A DNA stretch of 64,000 bases from the NCBI RefSeq assembly GCF_042653205.1, contig NZ_JBHSHY010000003.1, forward strand, positions 1 to 64,000, read 5' to 3'. The notes below the pieces were generated by a model. It did no database searches and was not told the DNA's origin. It was given only the letters and a program-made list of their open reading frames with translations. Positions 55,055 to 63,651 of the stretch are shown here, one piece after another. Numbering within the stretch: the stretch's first letter is position 1; each line of letters starts with the position of its first letter. The position numbers and the translations under genes are program-made. Origin of the DNA: Paenibacillus_Z sp042653205. Lineage in GTDB: Bacteria > Bacillota > Bacilli > Paenibacillales > Paenibacillaceae.

Positions 55055-56005
55055 TTACTCGACGGCGATTTTGCGGATTTCCGCCAGCGTCGCTTCATCC
55101 AGCTCCACGTCGATACCCGGCAGGACGCTCAAGATATGGCTCGGCTTGCGGACGCCGACGATGGCGCTCGTCAACGCCGGATGAGCCAGATCGTAAGCGA
55201 TGGCCAGCTGCGGCACGGTGATGCCGTACCGGCCCGCGATGCCTTTCAGCTTCTCGACGCGGTCCACGTTCTTCCTCAGCCCTTCCCCGGTATGCGCGGC
55301 GTTGCGGGAACGCCAGTCGTCGGCCGGGAATGTCGTGTCGTACGTATAATTGCCGGACAGGAGACCCGAGGTCAGCGGGCTGTACGCGACGACGCCGATG
55401 CCCTGCTCCAGGCAGAACGGCAAGATCTCCGCTTCGACGGCAGGTCTCAGAATGGAATACGGCGGCTGCAGGGAATCGACATGCCGTACGGCAAGCGACG
55501 CCTTCAATAACGGCACGTTGTAATTGCTGACGCCGACATAACGCACTTTCCCGTCCAAGACGAGCTTCTCCATGGCGCGCATGGTCTCTTCCGCCGGGGC
55601 GTTCGTATCCGTATCCGGCCAGTGCATCTGATACAAGTCGATATAGTCGGTGCCGAGACGGCGCAGCGATGCTTCGGCTTCGCGGAGGATGGAGTCGTAG
55701 GTACCGTTCTTGGAGATGGTCTTGTTCTCATCCCAGACGAGCCCGCACTTGGTCGCGAGCACCACCTTGTCGCGGTCGCCCTTCAACGCGCTTCCGATCA
55801 CCTCCTCGGAATGACCGAGCCCGTACACGGCCGCCGTATCGAAGAAGTTGATGCCGTTATCCAAGGCGACGCGCACGCTCTCCACCGAAAGTTCGTCGTC
55901 CTGATTGCCCCAAGCGCTGGCCCATCCGCCTCCCCCGATCGCCCAGGATCCGAAGCCGATGACGGATAGTTCAGGACCGTTCTTGCCAAGCTTGCGATAT
56001 TTCAT
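55055..56005 (-). CDS. aldo/keto reductase
   Basis: 316 aa NADPH-dependent (beta/alpha)8 oxidoreductase. GFGSWAIGGGGWA at the N-terminus, FFDTAAVYGLGHSEEVIGSA with catalytic Asp and Tyr, VLATKCG with catalytic Lys, YIDLYQMHWPD with catalytic His, VGVSNYNV, and ALTSAIVGVRKPSH for cofactor binding. Close to YajO/YhdN-like bacterial AKRs; substrate unknown. ATG follows GGGAGG. Last gene of a likely three-gene run with the NIPSNAP gene (63 nt upstream) and the dipeptidase-like gene. Confidence 0.9.
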   Translation of the reverse strand: MKYRKLGKNGPELSVIGFGSWAIGGGGWASAWGNQDDELSVESVRVALDNGINFFDTAAVYGLGHSEEVIGSALKGDRDKVVLATKCGLVWDENKTISKNGTYDSILREAEASLRRLGTDYIDLYQMHWPDTDTNAPAEETMRAMEKLVLDGKVRYVGVSNYNVPLLKASLAVRHVDSLQPPYSILRPAVEAEILPFCLEQGIGVVAYSPLTSGLLSGNYTYDTTFPADDWRSRNAAHTGEGLRKNVDRVEKLKGIAGRYGITVPQLAIAYDLAHPALTSAIVGVRKPSHILSVLPGIDVELDEATLAEIRKIAVE

Positions 56006-56068
56006 GCGTATATTCCTCCCGCTGCGAATCTCGTATAGGTTGTCATCCAGGCGTTACCCTGCGTACGG

Positions 56069-56392
56069 TTAGCGTTTATGAAAATATTCCGCGCGCTTCA
56101 AAAAGATCTGTTCGACGCGATCGACGATTTTGCCGTTCAGCTCGGAATTGCGTTTCACTTCGTTCCATTCCTTGTCCTGCAGGAACGCTTCCCACTGGCG
56201 ATTCCGCTCTTCCATGCTGTCGTATCGCATCGTGTAATAGAGCTTCGGCTGCTCTCCCGAATGCTCCTCCCAGAAATCGCATACCTCCATGCCCAACCGA
56301 TTGAAGATGCCGAAGGTATGCGCCGAGAAACGTTCCCGGATCGCATCGATTTTGCCCGGAAGAATGGTATAAATTCTTAATTCATAGATCAT
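56069..56392 (-). CDS. NIPSNAP-family protein
   Basis: 107 aa from ATG 56392, after GGGGAGAGG; an upstream in-frame start lacks support. Small ferredoxin-like alpha/beta fold of NIPSNAP: MIYELRIYTILPGK, NRLGMEVCDFWEEHSG, YDSMEERNRQWEAFLQDKEW. Function of bacterial members is not established; many sit beside oxidoreductases, as here. Confidence 0.87.
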   Translation of the reverse strand: MIYELRIYTILPGKIDAIRERFSAHTFGIFNRLGMEVCDFWEEHSGEQPKLYYTMRYDSMEERNRQWEAFLQDKEWNEVKRNSELNGKIVDRVEQIFLKRAEYFHKR

Positions 56393-56458
56393 GGTGAATC
56401 CTCTCCCCTCGCCTCGTAGTTTCATGATAGGCAGACGAATCCGCCGTGAACGGTACGA

Positions 56459-57124
56459 TCAGACCGAAAACCGCTTCCAGTTCCCTTCGGATACCACTTC
56501 GGCCGCGCCGTCGATCACTCTGATGGCGGTCTCGTCATCGATCGCGTACGCCGGCCCCCGCATCCCGGCCGCCCACTTCTCTGCGGCCGCCATGGTATTA
56601 TACGGCAGCAGCTCATGGTCCAGATGCGGGAATATCGCGAAATCAACCAGTCCGAGCGTCTCGTCGCCCCCGCCTTCGGGCGGCGTCCAGTTCACGAAGT
56701 AGGGCCCGATATTCGGCGCCATCACCATGCTCCCGGCGCTCAATCCCACATAGACGGCGCGCAGGGACGGCAGCAGCTCCGCCAGTCCGGACTTCCGCAT
56801 CCAATAATGCAGATACAAGGGATCGCCGCCATTCACGAGCAGCACGTCCGCTTCCTTGACCAGCGGAACCCACACGTCTGCATCGATGCTGGGCAGCGCG
56901 GTGAGCTCCAGCACCCCCATGGACTTCCAGCCCAGCTCGCACATCGGGGTGCCGCCTTCCCCGCTGAAGAATCCCCATGCGTGGCCTGCGCCGCCGGGGA
57001 TGGCGTAGATCGCGGTCGGAATGCAGAGGGCGTTCGATTCGGCGATCGGCTTGCCCAGCATGTCGACCAGCGCGTCGCGGATGCTTTGGTTCTTGATGCC
57101 TGCGGATGTGAGCAATAATTTCAT
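56459..57124 (-). CDS. peptidase S51 (dipeptidase E-like) protein
   Basis: 221 aa, class-I glutamine-amidotransferase-like fold. Nucleophile Ser129 in VGLSAGSMVMAP, LLVNGGDPLYLHYWM (substrate-side Gly motif), FPHLDHELLPYN with the likely active-site His. PepE cleaves Asp-X dipeptides; this member lacks an obvious signal and is cytoplasmic. ATG follows AAAAGGAG. Confidence 0.88.
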   Translation of the reverse strand: MKLLLTSAGIKNQSIRDALVDMLGKPIAESNALCIPTAIYAIPGGAGHAWGFFSGEGGTPMCELGWKSMGVLELTALPSIDADVWVPLVKEADVLLVNGGDPLYLHYWMRKSGLAELLPSLRAVYVGLSAGSMVMAPNIGPYFVNWTPPEGGGDETLGLVDFAIFPHLDHELLPYNTMAAAEKWAAGMRGPAYAIDDETAIRVIDGAAEVVSEGNWKRFSV

Positions 57125-57340
57125 GACTTCACTCCTTTTCGTTAAGTGCGTCTGCCGTTATTCCTGTAGACGGTTGAAACGAGAACAAGGACATCGACCG
57201 GGAGAGCCAAGCGTTCAATAAAGGGGAGCGTCGAAGGTTCACCGATACCTACTAAGTTCGCTGCCGGAAGGGGACGTTCCTGCCGTTCGCGCGGTGAAAA
57301 GCCGGATGCGTTCAGCAGCGCAATGACCGCCGGCCGCACA

Positions 57341-57383
57341 AAAAAAGAACCGCTCCTCCCGCTCGGCGGGGGATTCGGTTCTT
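57341..57383 (-). terminator. terminator of the ssu operon
   Basis: AAGAACCG (57345-57352) pairs with CGGTTCTT (57376-57383) around an inner CCCGC/GCGGG stem, with a T-run on the minus strand. 40 nt after the ssuB stop. The rest of 57125-57340 shows nothing supportable. Confidence 0.75.
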
Positions 57384-57423
57384 CCTTATTCAGGCTCCTG
57401 TCAAGGCTTCATGCCGCGCAGCG

Positions 57424-58242
57424 CTAGATCGCAAACCCTGCCTGATCGGCGCCGCCCGGATGTCTGCCCAGCACGCGGTTTAATATGCCGCTCTCATAAT
57501 GGGTAAAGCCGCTGTCCTTCTCGCGCGGCCGCGCCAGCGCGATGGCGGTGTCCTGCGAGATCGAACCGTTCTCCACCAGCACGACGCGGTCGGCAAGCGC
57601 CACGGCTTCGCTCACGTCGTGGGTCACGAGCACGGCGGTGAATCTCCGCTTCAGCCATAACCGCTCGATGAGCTGCTGCATCTCGATGCGGGTCAACGCG
57701 TCGAGCGCGCCGAGCGGCTCGTCGAACAGCAGCAGGCTCGGATCGCTGACGAGCGCCCGCGCCAGCGCGACCCGCTGCCGCTGCCCGCCCGACAGCACGG
57801 CCGGCCACGCCTTCGCCCGGTCGGCCAGGCCGACCAGCTCCAGCGCCTCCAGCGCCTGGTCGCGGCCGCCGCCCTGCGTGCCGATGCGAACATTATCGAG
57901 CACCGTCTTCCACGGGAGCAGCCGCGCGTCCTGAAACATGACCCGCACGTCGGAGCGCAGTCCGGCCCCGTTCGACCCGCCGATAGTGACGGAGCCCTGC
58001 TTCGCCTGCTCCAAGCCGGCCAGCAGGCGAAGCAGCGTGCTCTTGCCGCAGCCGCTGCGGCCGACGACGGCCAAAAACTGCCCCGCCGGAATCGTCAGGT
58101 CCAGCCCCCGAAGCACGGTCAGGTCGCCGAATTGGACGACCGCGCCGTGCACGCCGACCGTCAGCCCGCGTGCCGGAGCTTCGCTCGCGGCGGCCGCTTG
58201 CGGCGTCTGGACTACTTGCTTTGCCGATAATGCGGATGCCAT
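57424..58242 (-). CDS. ssuB: aliphatic sulfonate ABC transporter ATP-binding protein
   Basis: 272 aa. ATG 58242 (SD GGAGAGGAG) is chosen over much longer in-frame openings that run inside ssuC. Walker A VVGRSGCGKSTLLRLLAG, Q-loop MFQDARLLPWKTVLDNV, signature LSGGQRQRVALARAL, Walker B LLLFDEPLGALDALTR, H-loop TAVLVTHDVSEAVALADR. The MFQD.RLLPW motif is typical of the SsuB/TauB group. N-terminal 30 residues are an Ala-rich extension. Overlaps ssuC by 31 bp. Confidence 0.92.
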   Translation of the reverse strand: MASALSAKQVVQTPQAAAASEAPARGLTVGVHGAVVQFGDLTVLRGLDLTIPAGQFLAVVGRSGCGKSTLLRLLAGLEQAKQGSVTIGGSNGAGLRSDVRVMFQDARLLPWKTVLDNVRIGTQGGGRDQALEALELVGLADRAKAWPAVLSGGQRQRVALARALVSDPSLLLFDEPLGALDALTRIEMQQLIERLWLKRRFTAVLVTHDVSEAVALADRVVLVENGSISQDTAIALARPREKDSGFTHYESGILNRVLGRHPGGADQAGFAI

Positions 58243-59009
58243 TTCAGCCAACTCCTCTCCATGAGCTTCGCCACCCAATCCGACAGCTTGCCGAGCAGCG
58301 CGTAGATGACGATGCTCAGCACGACGACGTCCATTTGGAAGAATTCCCGCGCGTTCATCGCCATATAGCCGATGCCGCTGTTGGCCGATATCGTCTCCGA
58401 CACGATCAGCGTAATCCACATGATGCCGAGCGCGAACCGCAGGCCGACCAGAATCGACGGCAGCGCGCCAGGGAAGATAATCGTCCGGAACAGGGCAAAT
58501 CCCCGCAGGCCGTACGTGCGGCCCATCTCGATCAGGCCCGTGTCGACGGACCTGATGCCGTGCAGCGTGTTCAAGTAGATCGGAAAGGCGACCCCGAGCG
58601 CGACGAGAAAGATCTTGCCCTGCTCGCCGATCCCGAACCAGGCGATGATCAGCGGGATCAGCGACAAATGCGGAATCGTGCGAATCATTTGGATCGACGA
58701 GTCGGTCAGCTTCTCCGCAAGCGGCAGCAAGCCGTTCAGGATCGCCAGCGCGAAGCCGATGCCGCCGCCGATCGCGAAGCCGACGAGCGCCCGCTTCGTG
58801 CTGTCGCCGATATAGTGGAGCAAGTCGCCGCTCCGGATCAGCTTGATGCCGGCTTCCACGACGGACGCGGGCGTCGGCAGAATCCGCGCCGAGATCCACC
58901 CCATGCTGCCGAACCATTGCCAGAGCGCGACGATCAGGATCGGGATCAGCCATTCGAGTCCGATCGATAACGTGCCGGTTTTCCAGTTACGCGTTGATGG
59001 ACGCTTCAT
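58212..59009 (-). CDS. ssuC: aliphatic sulfonate ABC transporter permease
   Basis: 265 aa, ATG after GGAGGAAGCAAGG. Six TM helices (first about 23-40, LEWLIPILIVALWQWFG), the SsuC-type FWNTLHG-like cytoplasmic stretch FPIYLNTLHGIRSVD and EAA-like loop EMGRTYGLRGFALFRTIIFP. TANSGIGYMAMNAREFFQMD, rich in SsuC marks, is near the C-terminus (in this protein SANSGIGYM). 12 nt after ssuD. Confidence 0.92.
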   Translation of the reverse strand: MKRPSTRNWKTGTLSIGLEWLIPILIVALWQWFGSMGWISARILPTPASVVEAGIKLIRSGDLLHYIGDSTKRALVGFAIGGGIGFALAILNGLLPLAEKLTDSSIQMIRTIPHLSLIPLIIAWFGIGEQGKIFLVALGVAFPIYLNTLHGIRSVDTGLIEMGRTYGLRGFALFRTIIFPGALPSILVGLRFALGIMWITLIVSETISANSGIGYMAMNAREFFQMDVVVLSIVIYALLGKLSDWVAKLMERSWLKWHPHYRQSK

Positions 59010-59021
59010 CCTTGCTTCCTC

Positions 59022-60173
59022 CTATCGGGCGGCCGCCCGCTCCGCAGGCTTGATCGCATTGGCGATGAGCTCGCCGAACGGGCTCGTCGAGGACGGACCG
59101 CCCGCCGGCCGCACGCCGTTCAGCGGCAGGAGCGGGAAGACGAGATCGGCGAATTGATACGCTTCTTCCAAGTGCGGATAGCCGGACAAAATAAACGTGT
59201 CGATCCCGAGTGCCGCATACTCCTTCATGAGCCCGGCCACTTCCTCGGGGTTGCCCACGAGGGCCGTGCCGGCGCCGCCCCGGACGAGGCCGACGCCCGC
59301 CCACAGGTTCGGATAGATCTCGAGCTGGCTCCGGTCGCCGCCGTTCAGCCTCGACATCCGCTTCTGCCCTTCCGAATCGTAGCGCGCGAATACCTTCTGG
59401 GCCGCCGCGATCGCGTCGTCGTCGACCTTGCTGATCAGGCGGTCCGCTTCCCGCCATGCCGCTTCGGACGTCTCGCGGACGATGACGTGCAGCCGGATGC
59501 CGAAGCGAACCGTCCTGCCCCGGTCGGCCGCCATGCGGCGAACCTGGTCGATCTTCTTCGCGACCTCCTGCGGCGGCTCGCCCCAAGTCAGATAGACGTC
59601 GATATGATCCGCCGCCACCTCCTGGCCGGCCGGGGACGATCCTCCGAAATAGAGCGGCGGATACGGCTTCTGCACCGGCGGATAGAGCACTTTGCCGTCC
59701 TTCACCTGCAGATGCTTGCCTTCGTAATCGACGCGCTCGCCGCTCAGCTCTCTGCGCCATATATCGAGAAACTCGCTCGTCAGCTCGTAACGCTCGTCAT
59801 GCGTGAGGAATACGCCCTCGCTCGCCAGCTCGACCGGATCTCCGCCGGTGACGACGTTGATGAGCAGCCGCCCGTTCGAGAGGCGGTCGAACGTCGCCGC
59901 CATGCGCGCGGACAGCGTCGGCGACATCAGCCCCGGGCGCAGCGCGACCAGAAACTTCAGCCGCTCCGTCACCGGGATCAGCGACGAAGCCGCAACCCAC
60001 GCATCCTCGCACGAGGTGCCCGTCGGCAGCAGCACGCCGCCATAGCCGAGGCGGTCGGCCGCCTGCGCGATCTGCTGCATATAGGTGGCATCGACGACGC
60101 GCGCGCCCTCGGCGCTGCCCAGATAGCGTCCGTCGCCATGCGTCGGAATAAACCAGAATACTTCCATTGTCAT
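59022..60173 (-). CDS. ssuD: FMNH2-dependent alkanesulfonate monooxygenase
   Basis: 383 aa luciferase-fold enzyme releasing sulfite from alkanesulfonates with FMNH2 and O2. MEVFWFIPTHGDGRYLG at the N-terminus, GVLLPTGTSCEDAWV with the conserved Cys, RPGLMSPTLSARMAATFD, LINVVTGGDPVELASEG and YFGGSSPAGQEVAADHIDVY, LRxPPLP-like end VFPLLPLNGVRPAGG. Needs a flavin reductase, which is not in the window. ATG at 60173 (a second ATG two codons on) follows GAAGGG. Confidence 0.94.
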   Translation of the reverse strand: MTMEVFWFIPTHGDGRYLGSAEGARVVDATYMQQIAQAADRLGYGGVLLPTGTSCEDAWVAASSLIPVTERLKFLVALRPGLMSPTLSARMAATFDRLSNGRLLINVVTGGDPVELASEGVFLTHDERYELTSEFLDIWRRELSGERVDYEGKHLQVKDGKVLYPPVQKPYPPLYFGGSSPAGQEVAADHIDVYLTWGEPPQEVAKKIDQVRRMAADRGRTVRFGIRLHVIVRETSEAAWREADRLISKVDDDAIAAAQKVFARYDSEGQKRMSRLNGGDRSQLEIYPNLWAGVGLVRGGAGTALVGNPEEVAGLMKEYAALGIDTFILSGYPHLEEAYQFADLVFPLLPLNGVRPAGGPSSTSPFGELIANAIKPAERAAAR

Positions 60174-60246
60174 ACACCCTTCCGTTGTCGGATTATGAAG
60201 GCTATGCGCCTTAGAGTCAAAGCCAAGGAACCGCGAGCGCCGTTCG

Positions 60247-61281
60247 TTATTTTAGCGTCGCATCCTTCACCTGAATGGCTTCCGGAATGAGCTTCAGGTT
60301 CAAGAACGTATCGGCGATTTTCTGCTGGGCGTCGAGGATGGCATCGTCGATCGGCAGCAGGCCGTAGCCTCTGCGCTTCGCCGCCAGCTCCAGCGACGGA
60401 ACGTCGATGCCGAGCTGCGGGGACAGCAGCTCCGCGACGTCCTTTTGGTTCGCCTCGGCCCACTTGTCGATTTTGTCCAGCTCCTCCTTGAAAATATCGA
60501 TGATCGGCCCGTTCGCTTCGGCGAACTTGCGGGACGCGAGATAGAACTCGACGTTCGACACGAGGTCCTTGCCGTCGGTCAGCAGCTTGCCGCCCGTTGC
60601 GGTTTGCGCCGCCGCCAGGAACGGGTCCCAGATGACCCAAGCGTCCACGGTGCCGTTCTCGAAGGCGACCCTGGCGTCTCCCGGCGGCAGGAACACCGTC
60701 GTAATCTCGTCGTAGCCGACACCCGCCTTCTCGAGCGCTTTGACGAGCAAATAGTGGACGTTGGAGCCTTTGTTGAGCGCGATCTTCTTGCCCTTCAGAT
60801 CGGCAAGCGAGGTGATCTTCGAATCCTTGGGCACGAGGATGCCTTCGCTGTTCGGGCTTGCCGGCTCATGCGCCAAGTAGACGAGCGGAGCCTTGGCCGC
60901 TTGCGCGAAGATCGGCGGCGCTTCGCCGGTATGGCCGATGTCGATGCTGCCGACGTTCAAGGCCTCCAGCAGCTGCGGCCCTCCGGGAAATTCCGTCCAC
61001 GTCACGGTGTAGCCTTCCGCTTCCAAATGCTTATCCAGCGTTCCTTGGGCTTTCAAAATATTGACGGTACCGTATTTCTGGTAGCCGATGCGGATTACTT
61101 TGCTGCCGGACTCCGCCGGCTTGGCGTTCGCGTCCGCGGCCGCGTTCCCCGACTGACCGGTATTCGCCGCGCCATTCGAGCCGTTCGAGCCGCAGCCGGC
61201 CAAGGCAAGGGTCATGCTAAGCAAGGCGATGAGAAGTAAGGACAAATTGCGGTTGCGGTAAGCAGTAAAGCGTCTCTTCAT
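60247..61281 (-). CDS. ssuA: aliphatic sulfonate-binding lipoprotein
   Basis: 344 aa from ATG 61281. Lipobox ALAGC at about 26-30 and an Asn/Gly/Ala linker. SsuA fold: IRIGYQKYGTVNILKAQGTL, VTWTEFPGGPQLLEALNVGS, HTGEAPPIFAQAA, KKIALNKGSNVHYLLVKAL, VDAWVIWDPFLAAAQ. Delivers sulfonates to SsuBC. Its leader carries a terminator-like hairpin. First gene of ssuADCB. Confidence 0.94.
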   Translation of the reverse strand: MKRRFTAYRNRNLSLLLIALLSMTLALAGCGSNGSNGAANTGQSGNAAADANAKPAESGSKVIRIGYQKYGTVNILKAQGTLDKHLEAEGYTVTWTEFPGGPQLLEALNVGSIDIGHTGEAPPIFAQAAKAPLVYLAHEPASPNSEGILVPKDSKITSLADLKGKKIALNKGSNVHYLLVKALEKAGVGYDEITTVFLPPGDARVAFENGTVDAWVIWDPFLAAAQTATGGKLLTDGKDLVSNVEFYLASRKFAEANGPIIDIFKEELDKIDKWAEANQKDVAELLSPQLGIDVPSLELAAKRRGYGLLPIDDAILDAQQKIADTFLNLKLIPEAIQVKDATLK

Positions 61282-61315
61282 GATAACCACCCCAATTGAG
61301 TAATCCGGACAACGC

Positions 61316-61380
61316 AAAAACCGGAAGTTTCCCTGTGCAAAGCTCCATCGTAGGAGAATGAGCAATAGGAAACTTCCGGT
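61316..61380 (-). promoter_or_regulatory. long leader hairpin with T5 run upstream of ssuA (attenuator-like)
   Basis: 13 bp perfect inverted repeat (61320-61332 with 61368-61380) enclosing 35 nt with an inner CTCC/GGAG stem; read on the minus strand it ends in TTTTT, 35 nt before the ssuA start. It lies wholly within the predicted 5' leader. It does not resemble the SAM or T-box leaders I know. Confidence 0.6.
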
Positions 61381-61412
61381 GGTCCGGTAAGTTCGTTAGT
61401 TCTAATGGGTTA

Positions 61413-61441
61413 ATCATAAATTGATTATTCCTATAAGTCAA
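61413..61441 (-). promoter_or_regulatory. sigma-A promoter of the ssu operon
   Basis: Minus strand TTGACT (61441-61436), 17 bp spacer, TATGAT (61418-61413). Start near 61406 gives a leader of about 125 nt containing the hairpin. Confidence 0.7.
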
Positions 61442-61472
61442 CTATGAATTAGAAATTCTGCGCATTGTTGCC

Positions 61473-62381
61473 TTAGTTCTCTCTCGCATTTATTTGATGG
61501 GATGTCGGCTTCATGATCTCGCTGCAGCAAATACCTATTAAGATCAATAAAATACCTAACCATCTGAACCAGGAGATCGTCTCGCCAAGTAAGAAGTTCG
61601 CGCTCACCACCGTGACGGGTAACTCGACGGCGCTAAGAACCCCGGCCATGCGGCCGCCGATTTTCGGAATCGCTACCAGCATGAATAGTAAAGGCAGCAC
61701 TTGTCCAATGAGTCCCGTGATTATCCCCCAGCCTAATAACCCGTGGAACAAAGCGCCGTTAGTCAGGTACGTTGGCGGATACAGGGGAAACAGCGAGAAC
61801 GCGCCTACCGTTAGGGTCAACGCGGCCCGCGCAAACGGCGAAGAATCTTTCGTCATATATTCAGGCAAATAAAGACTGATACCGAAGCAAACGGCGGCCA
61901 GCAAACCATATCCGATCGCTATCCATGAAAGATGCGGGAGCTCCGATTGAAACAACCCCACTGCCAGAATTGTTCCTCCAAGAATAAATGCAATGCCGAT
62001 CCATTTCTGAACCGAGGGCAATACCCGCTTCACGATGATATCCAATACGGTCACAATCCAAGTGACTTGAAAAAGCAAGACGATACTTAGTGAAACGGGC
62101 AGCAGCGTAATGGATTTAAAATAAAAATAAATCGCCCAAGCAGACGTTGCCCCGGTTCCAATGATGAGCAGCAAATCCTTCCCCTTCGGGAAACGGATCC
62201 GATTCAAGACAGGCAGCATCATCAGCCAAAGTATCACGACGGCGAACCCGTATTGCGCATTCGTCAGATCCATGATTGTAAAGCCTTGGGAGTACAGATA
62301 GTCAACCAAAGGCGCCGTAAATCCCAAGAAAGATGCCGCTAGCAGCATAAGCAGGATATGGATTGATTTTGAATGAACCAT
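61473..62381 (-). CDS. EamA/DMT-family transporter
   Basis: 302 aa from ATG 62381 (SD GGAGG, 5 nt spacing). Ten predicted TM helices in two EamA halves: FLGFTAPLVDYLYSQGFT, WAIYFYFKSITLLPVSLSIV in the first; GYGLLAAVCFGISLYLPEYM, GVLSAVELPVTVVSANFLLG in the second. Exporter or importer of small metabolites; substrate unknown. 84 nt after the TDT gene, likely co-transcribed with it. Base composition is more AT-rich than genes to the left. Confidence 0.9.
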   Translation of the reverse strand: MVHSKSIHILLMLLAASFLGFTAPLVDYLYSQGFTIMDLTNAQYGFAVVILWLMMLPVLNRIRFPKGKDLLLIIGTGATSAWAIYFYFKSITLLPVSLSIVLLFQVTWIVTVLDIIVKRVLPSVQKWIGIAFILGGTILAVGLFQSELPHLSWIAIGYGLLAAVCFGISLYLPEYMTKDSSPFARAALTLTVGAFSLFPLYPPTYLTNGALFHGLLGWGIITGLIGQVLPLLFMLVAIPKIGGRMAGVLSAVELPVTVVSANFLLGETISWFRWLGILLILIGICCSEIMKPTSHQINAREN

Positions 62382-62465
62382 CTTAGCCTCCGTAATCTCT
62401 ATGATGAGGGTTAACTTTATAAATGACATATTCAGAATGCAACAATCGCTCAGACCGATAGATGC

Positions 62466-63449
62466 TCATCCATTCAGCAGTTCCCCATGTACCAGCATGT
62501 ATATAGATCGAATAAATAGAACTGCCAAGACAATGCTTAGCACCGCCAAAATGATCGCTGATAAAGCGATTAACACCCATGAAGGCTCGAATATCGCATA
62601 TTTCAAAGCGGCATTGCCGAGAGCCGCCATCGGAAAGCTGACAGCCCACCAGGAAGCGCCGAACGGAATAGACTTTTTGAAAACTTTGAAGAACAAGACA
62701 ACGAATAAGAACAGTCCGAAATAAAACAAAATGGATGCAAACGGATCGATGCGCTGCACAAAGTTCGTATAGCCAAGAAAACCCACCTCGAACGGCGCAA
62801 TCATGATGATCATGGAAGGCTTGAGACCTGCCGGCAGCGGAGCATGATGAATCAGCCTGGACATGAGCATGGTGAAGAATACAATCGCGAATACTCCCCC
62901 GATCGCCAAGGACAACAGATTAATTTCACGCACCCATGGAAATGGCATCGTCCCGCCGGCAACAACGATGTCGATGGTCGCAACCCCGGGAATAAGCCAG
63001 GCAGGCACCGCGCTGCTCAGTTCTAGATTTCCGTTTATAATCCGCGAAACGATGATATAACTAAGCGTTAGTGTCGATGCCATTCCGATTATCCAAATGA
63101 TTTGCCCTAATGCTTGACTGTAGCTACCGAGCACGGAGGAAAGCAACAAGATGGAAATCGTGATCGTCCCAAAAAAATTTCCGGAAACGGGATGCGTAAA
63201 TTCATTCATGACCTTCCGCGGGTATAGAATCCACTTGAGAATATAACCTATGCTAAGGACGATAAATACCAAAATCGCTGCAATTCCGATGACTTCGGCG
63301 ATGATAGGTGCAGTGCCAAATAGCGTGCTCGCTTGGCGCCAAGCCAAAGACAGGCCTGAAATACCCATCACGGATCCGAATAAGTTAACGGGTAAAAATT
63401 GAACGGAACTAGTGCTTTTTGGTTTCCGTACGGCAGCCATGGTATGCAT
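62466..63449 (-). CDS. SLAC1/TehA (TDT)-family transporter
   Basis: 327 aa, ten TM helices: VNLFGSVMGISGLSLAWRQ at the start (typical TehA opening), HPVSGNFFGTITISILLLSS, PAWLIPGVATIDIVVAGGTM, and PSMIIMIAPFEVGFLGYTNF with the family Phe-rich pore segment. Relatives conduct anions, export tellurite or sulfite, or carry C4-dicarboxylates; sulfite export would fit beside ssu genes, but that is inference. The start has no good SD (MHTM or M4). Divergent from the GntR gene at 63652. Confidence 0.9.
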   Translation of the reverse strand: MHTMAAVRKPKSTSSVQFLPVNLFGSVMGISGLSLAWRQASTLFGTAPIIAEVIGIAAILVFIVLSIGYILKWILYPRKVMNEFTHPVSGNFFGTITISILLLSSVLGSYSQALGQIIWIIGMASTLTLSYIIVSRIINGNLELSSAVPAWLIPGVATIDIVVAGGTMPFPWVREINLLSLAIGGVFAIVFFTMLMSRLIHHAPLPAGLKPSMIIMIAPFEVGFLGYTNFVQRIDPFASILFYFGLFLFVVLFFKVFKKSIPFGASWWAVSFPMAALGNAALKYAIFEPSWVLIALSAIILAVLSIVLAVLFIRSIYMLVHGELLNG

Positions 63450-63488
63450 GGAGGAAACACCACTTTCCTTTTTCAGTATTGTTTACTT

Positions 63489-63508
63489 ATCTGGTCATCT
63501 GGTTAACC
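63489..63508. promoter_or_regulatory. tandem 8 bp repeat and palindrome, candidate operator
   Basis: ATCTGGTC then ATCTGGTT at 63489-63504, the second running into the palindrome GGTTAACC (63501-63508). Located 40-60 bp upstream of the TDT gene and between divergent genes. Confidence 0.35.
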
Positions 63509-63651
63509 TGATATTAATACTAATTTCCTCTCGCCTTTTTGTCAATAAGAACATTCAGGACAGCGGCTCTAGGCGCAGCTTGCAACGTATCCCGAAATTG
63601 ATTAAACTTAAAAATAACTAAAAGACTAGTCAATTAATAAGGTTGGTGAGC

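Noticed and set aside
58243..58953. Longer N-terminus for SsuB
   Set aside because: The frame is open inside ssuC but the added residues are Arg/Asp-rich shadow sequence; ATG 58242 has a good SD.
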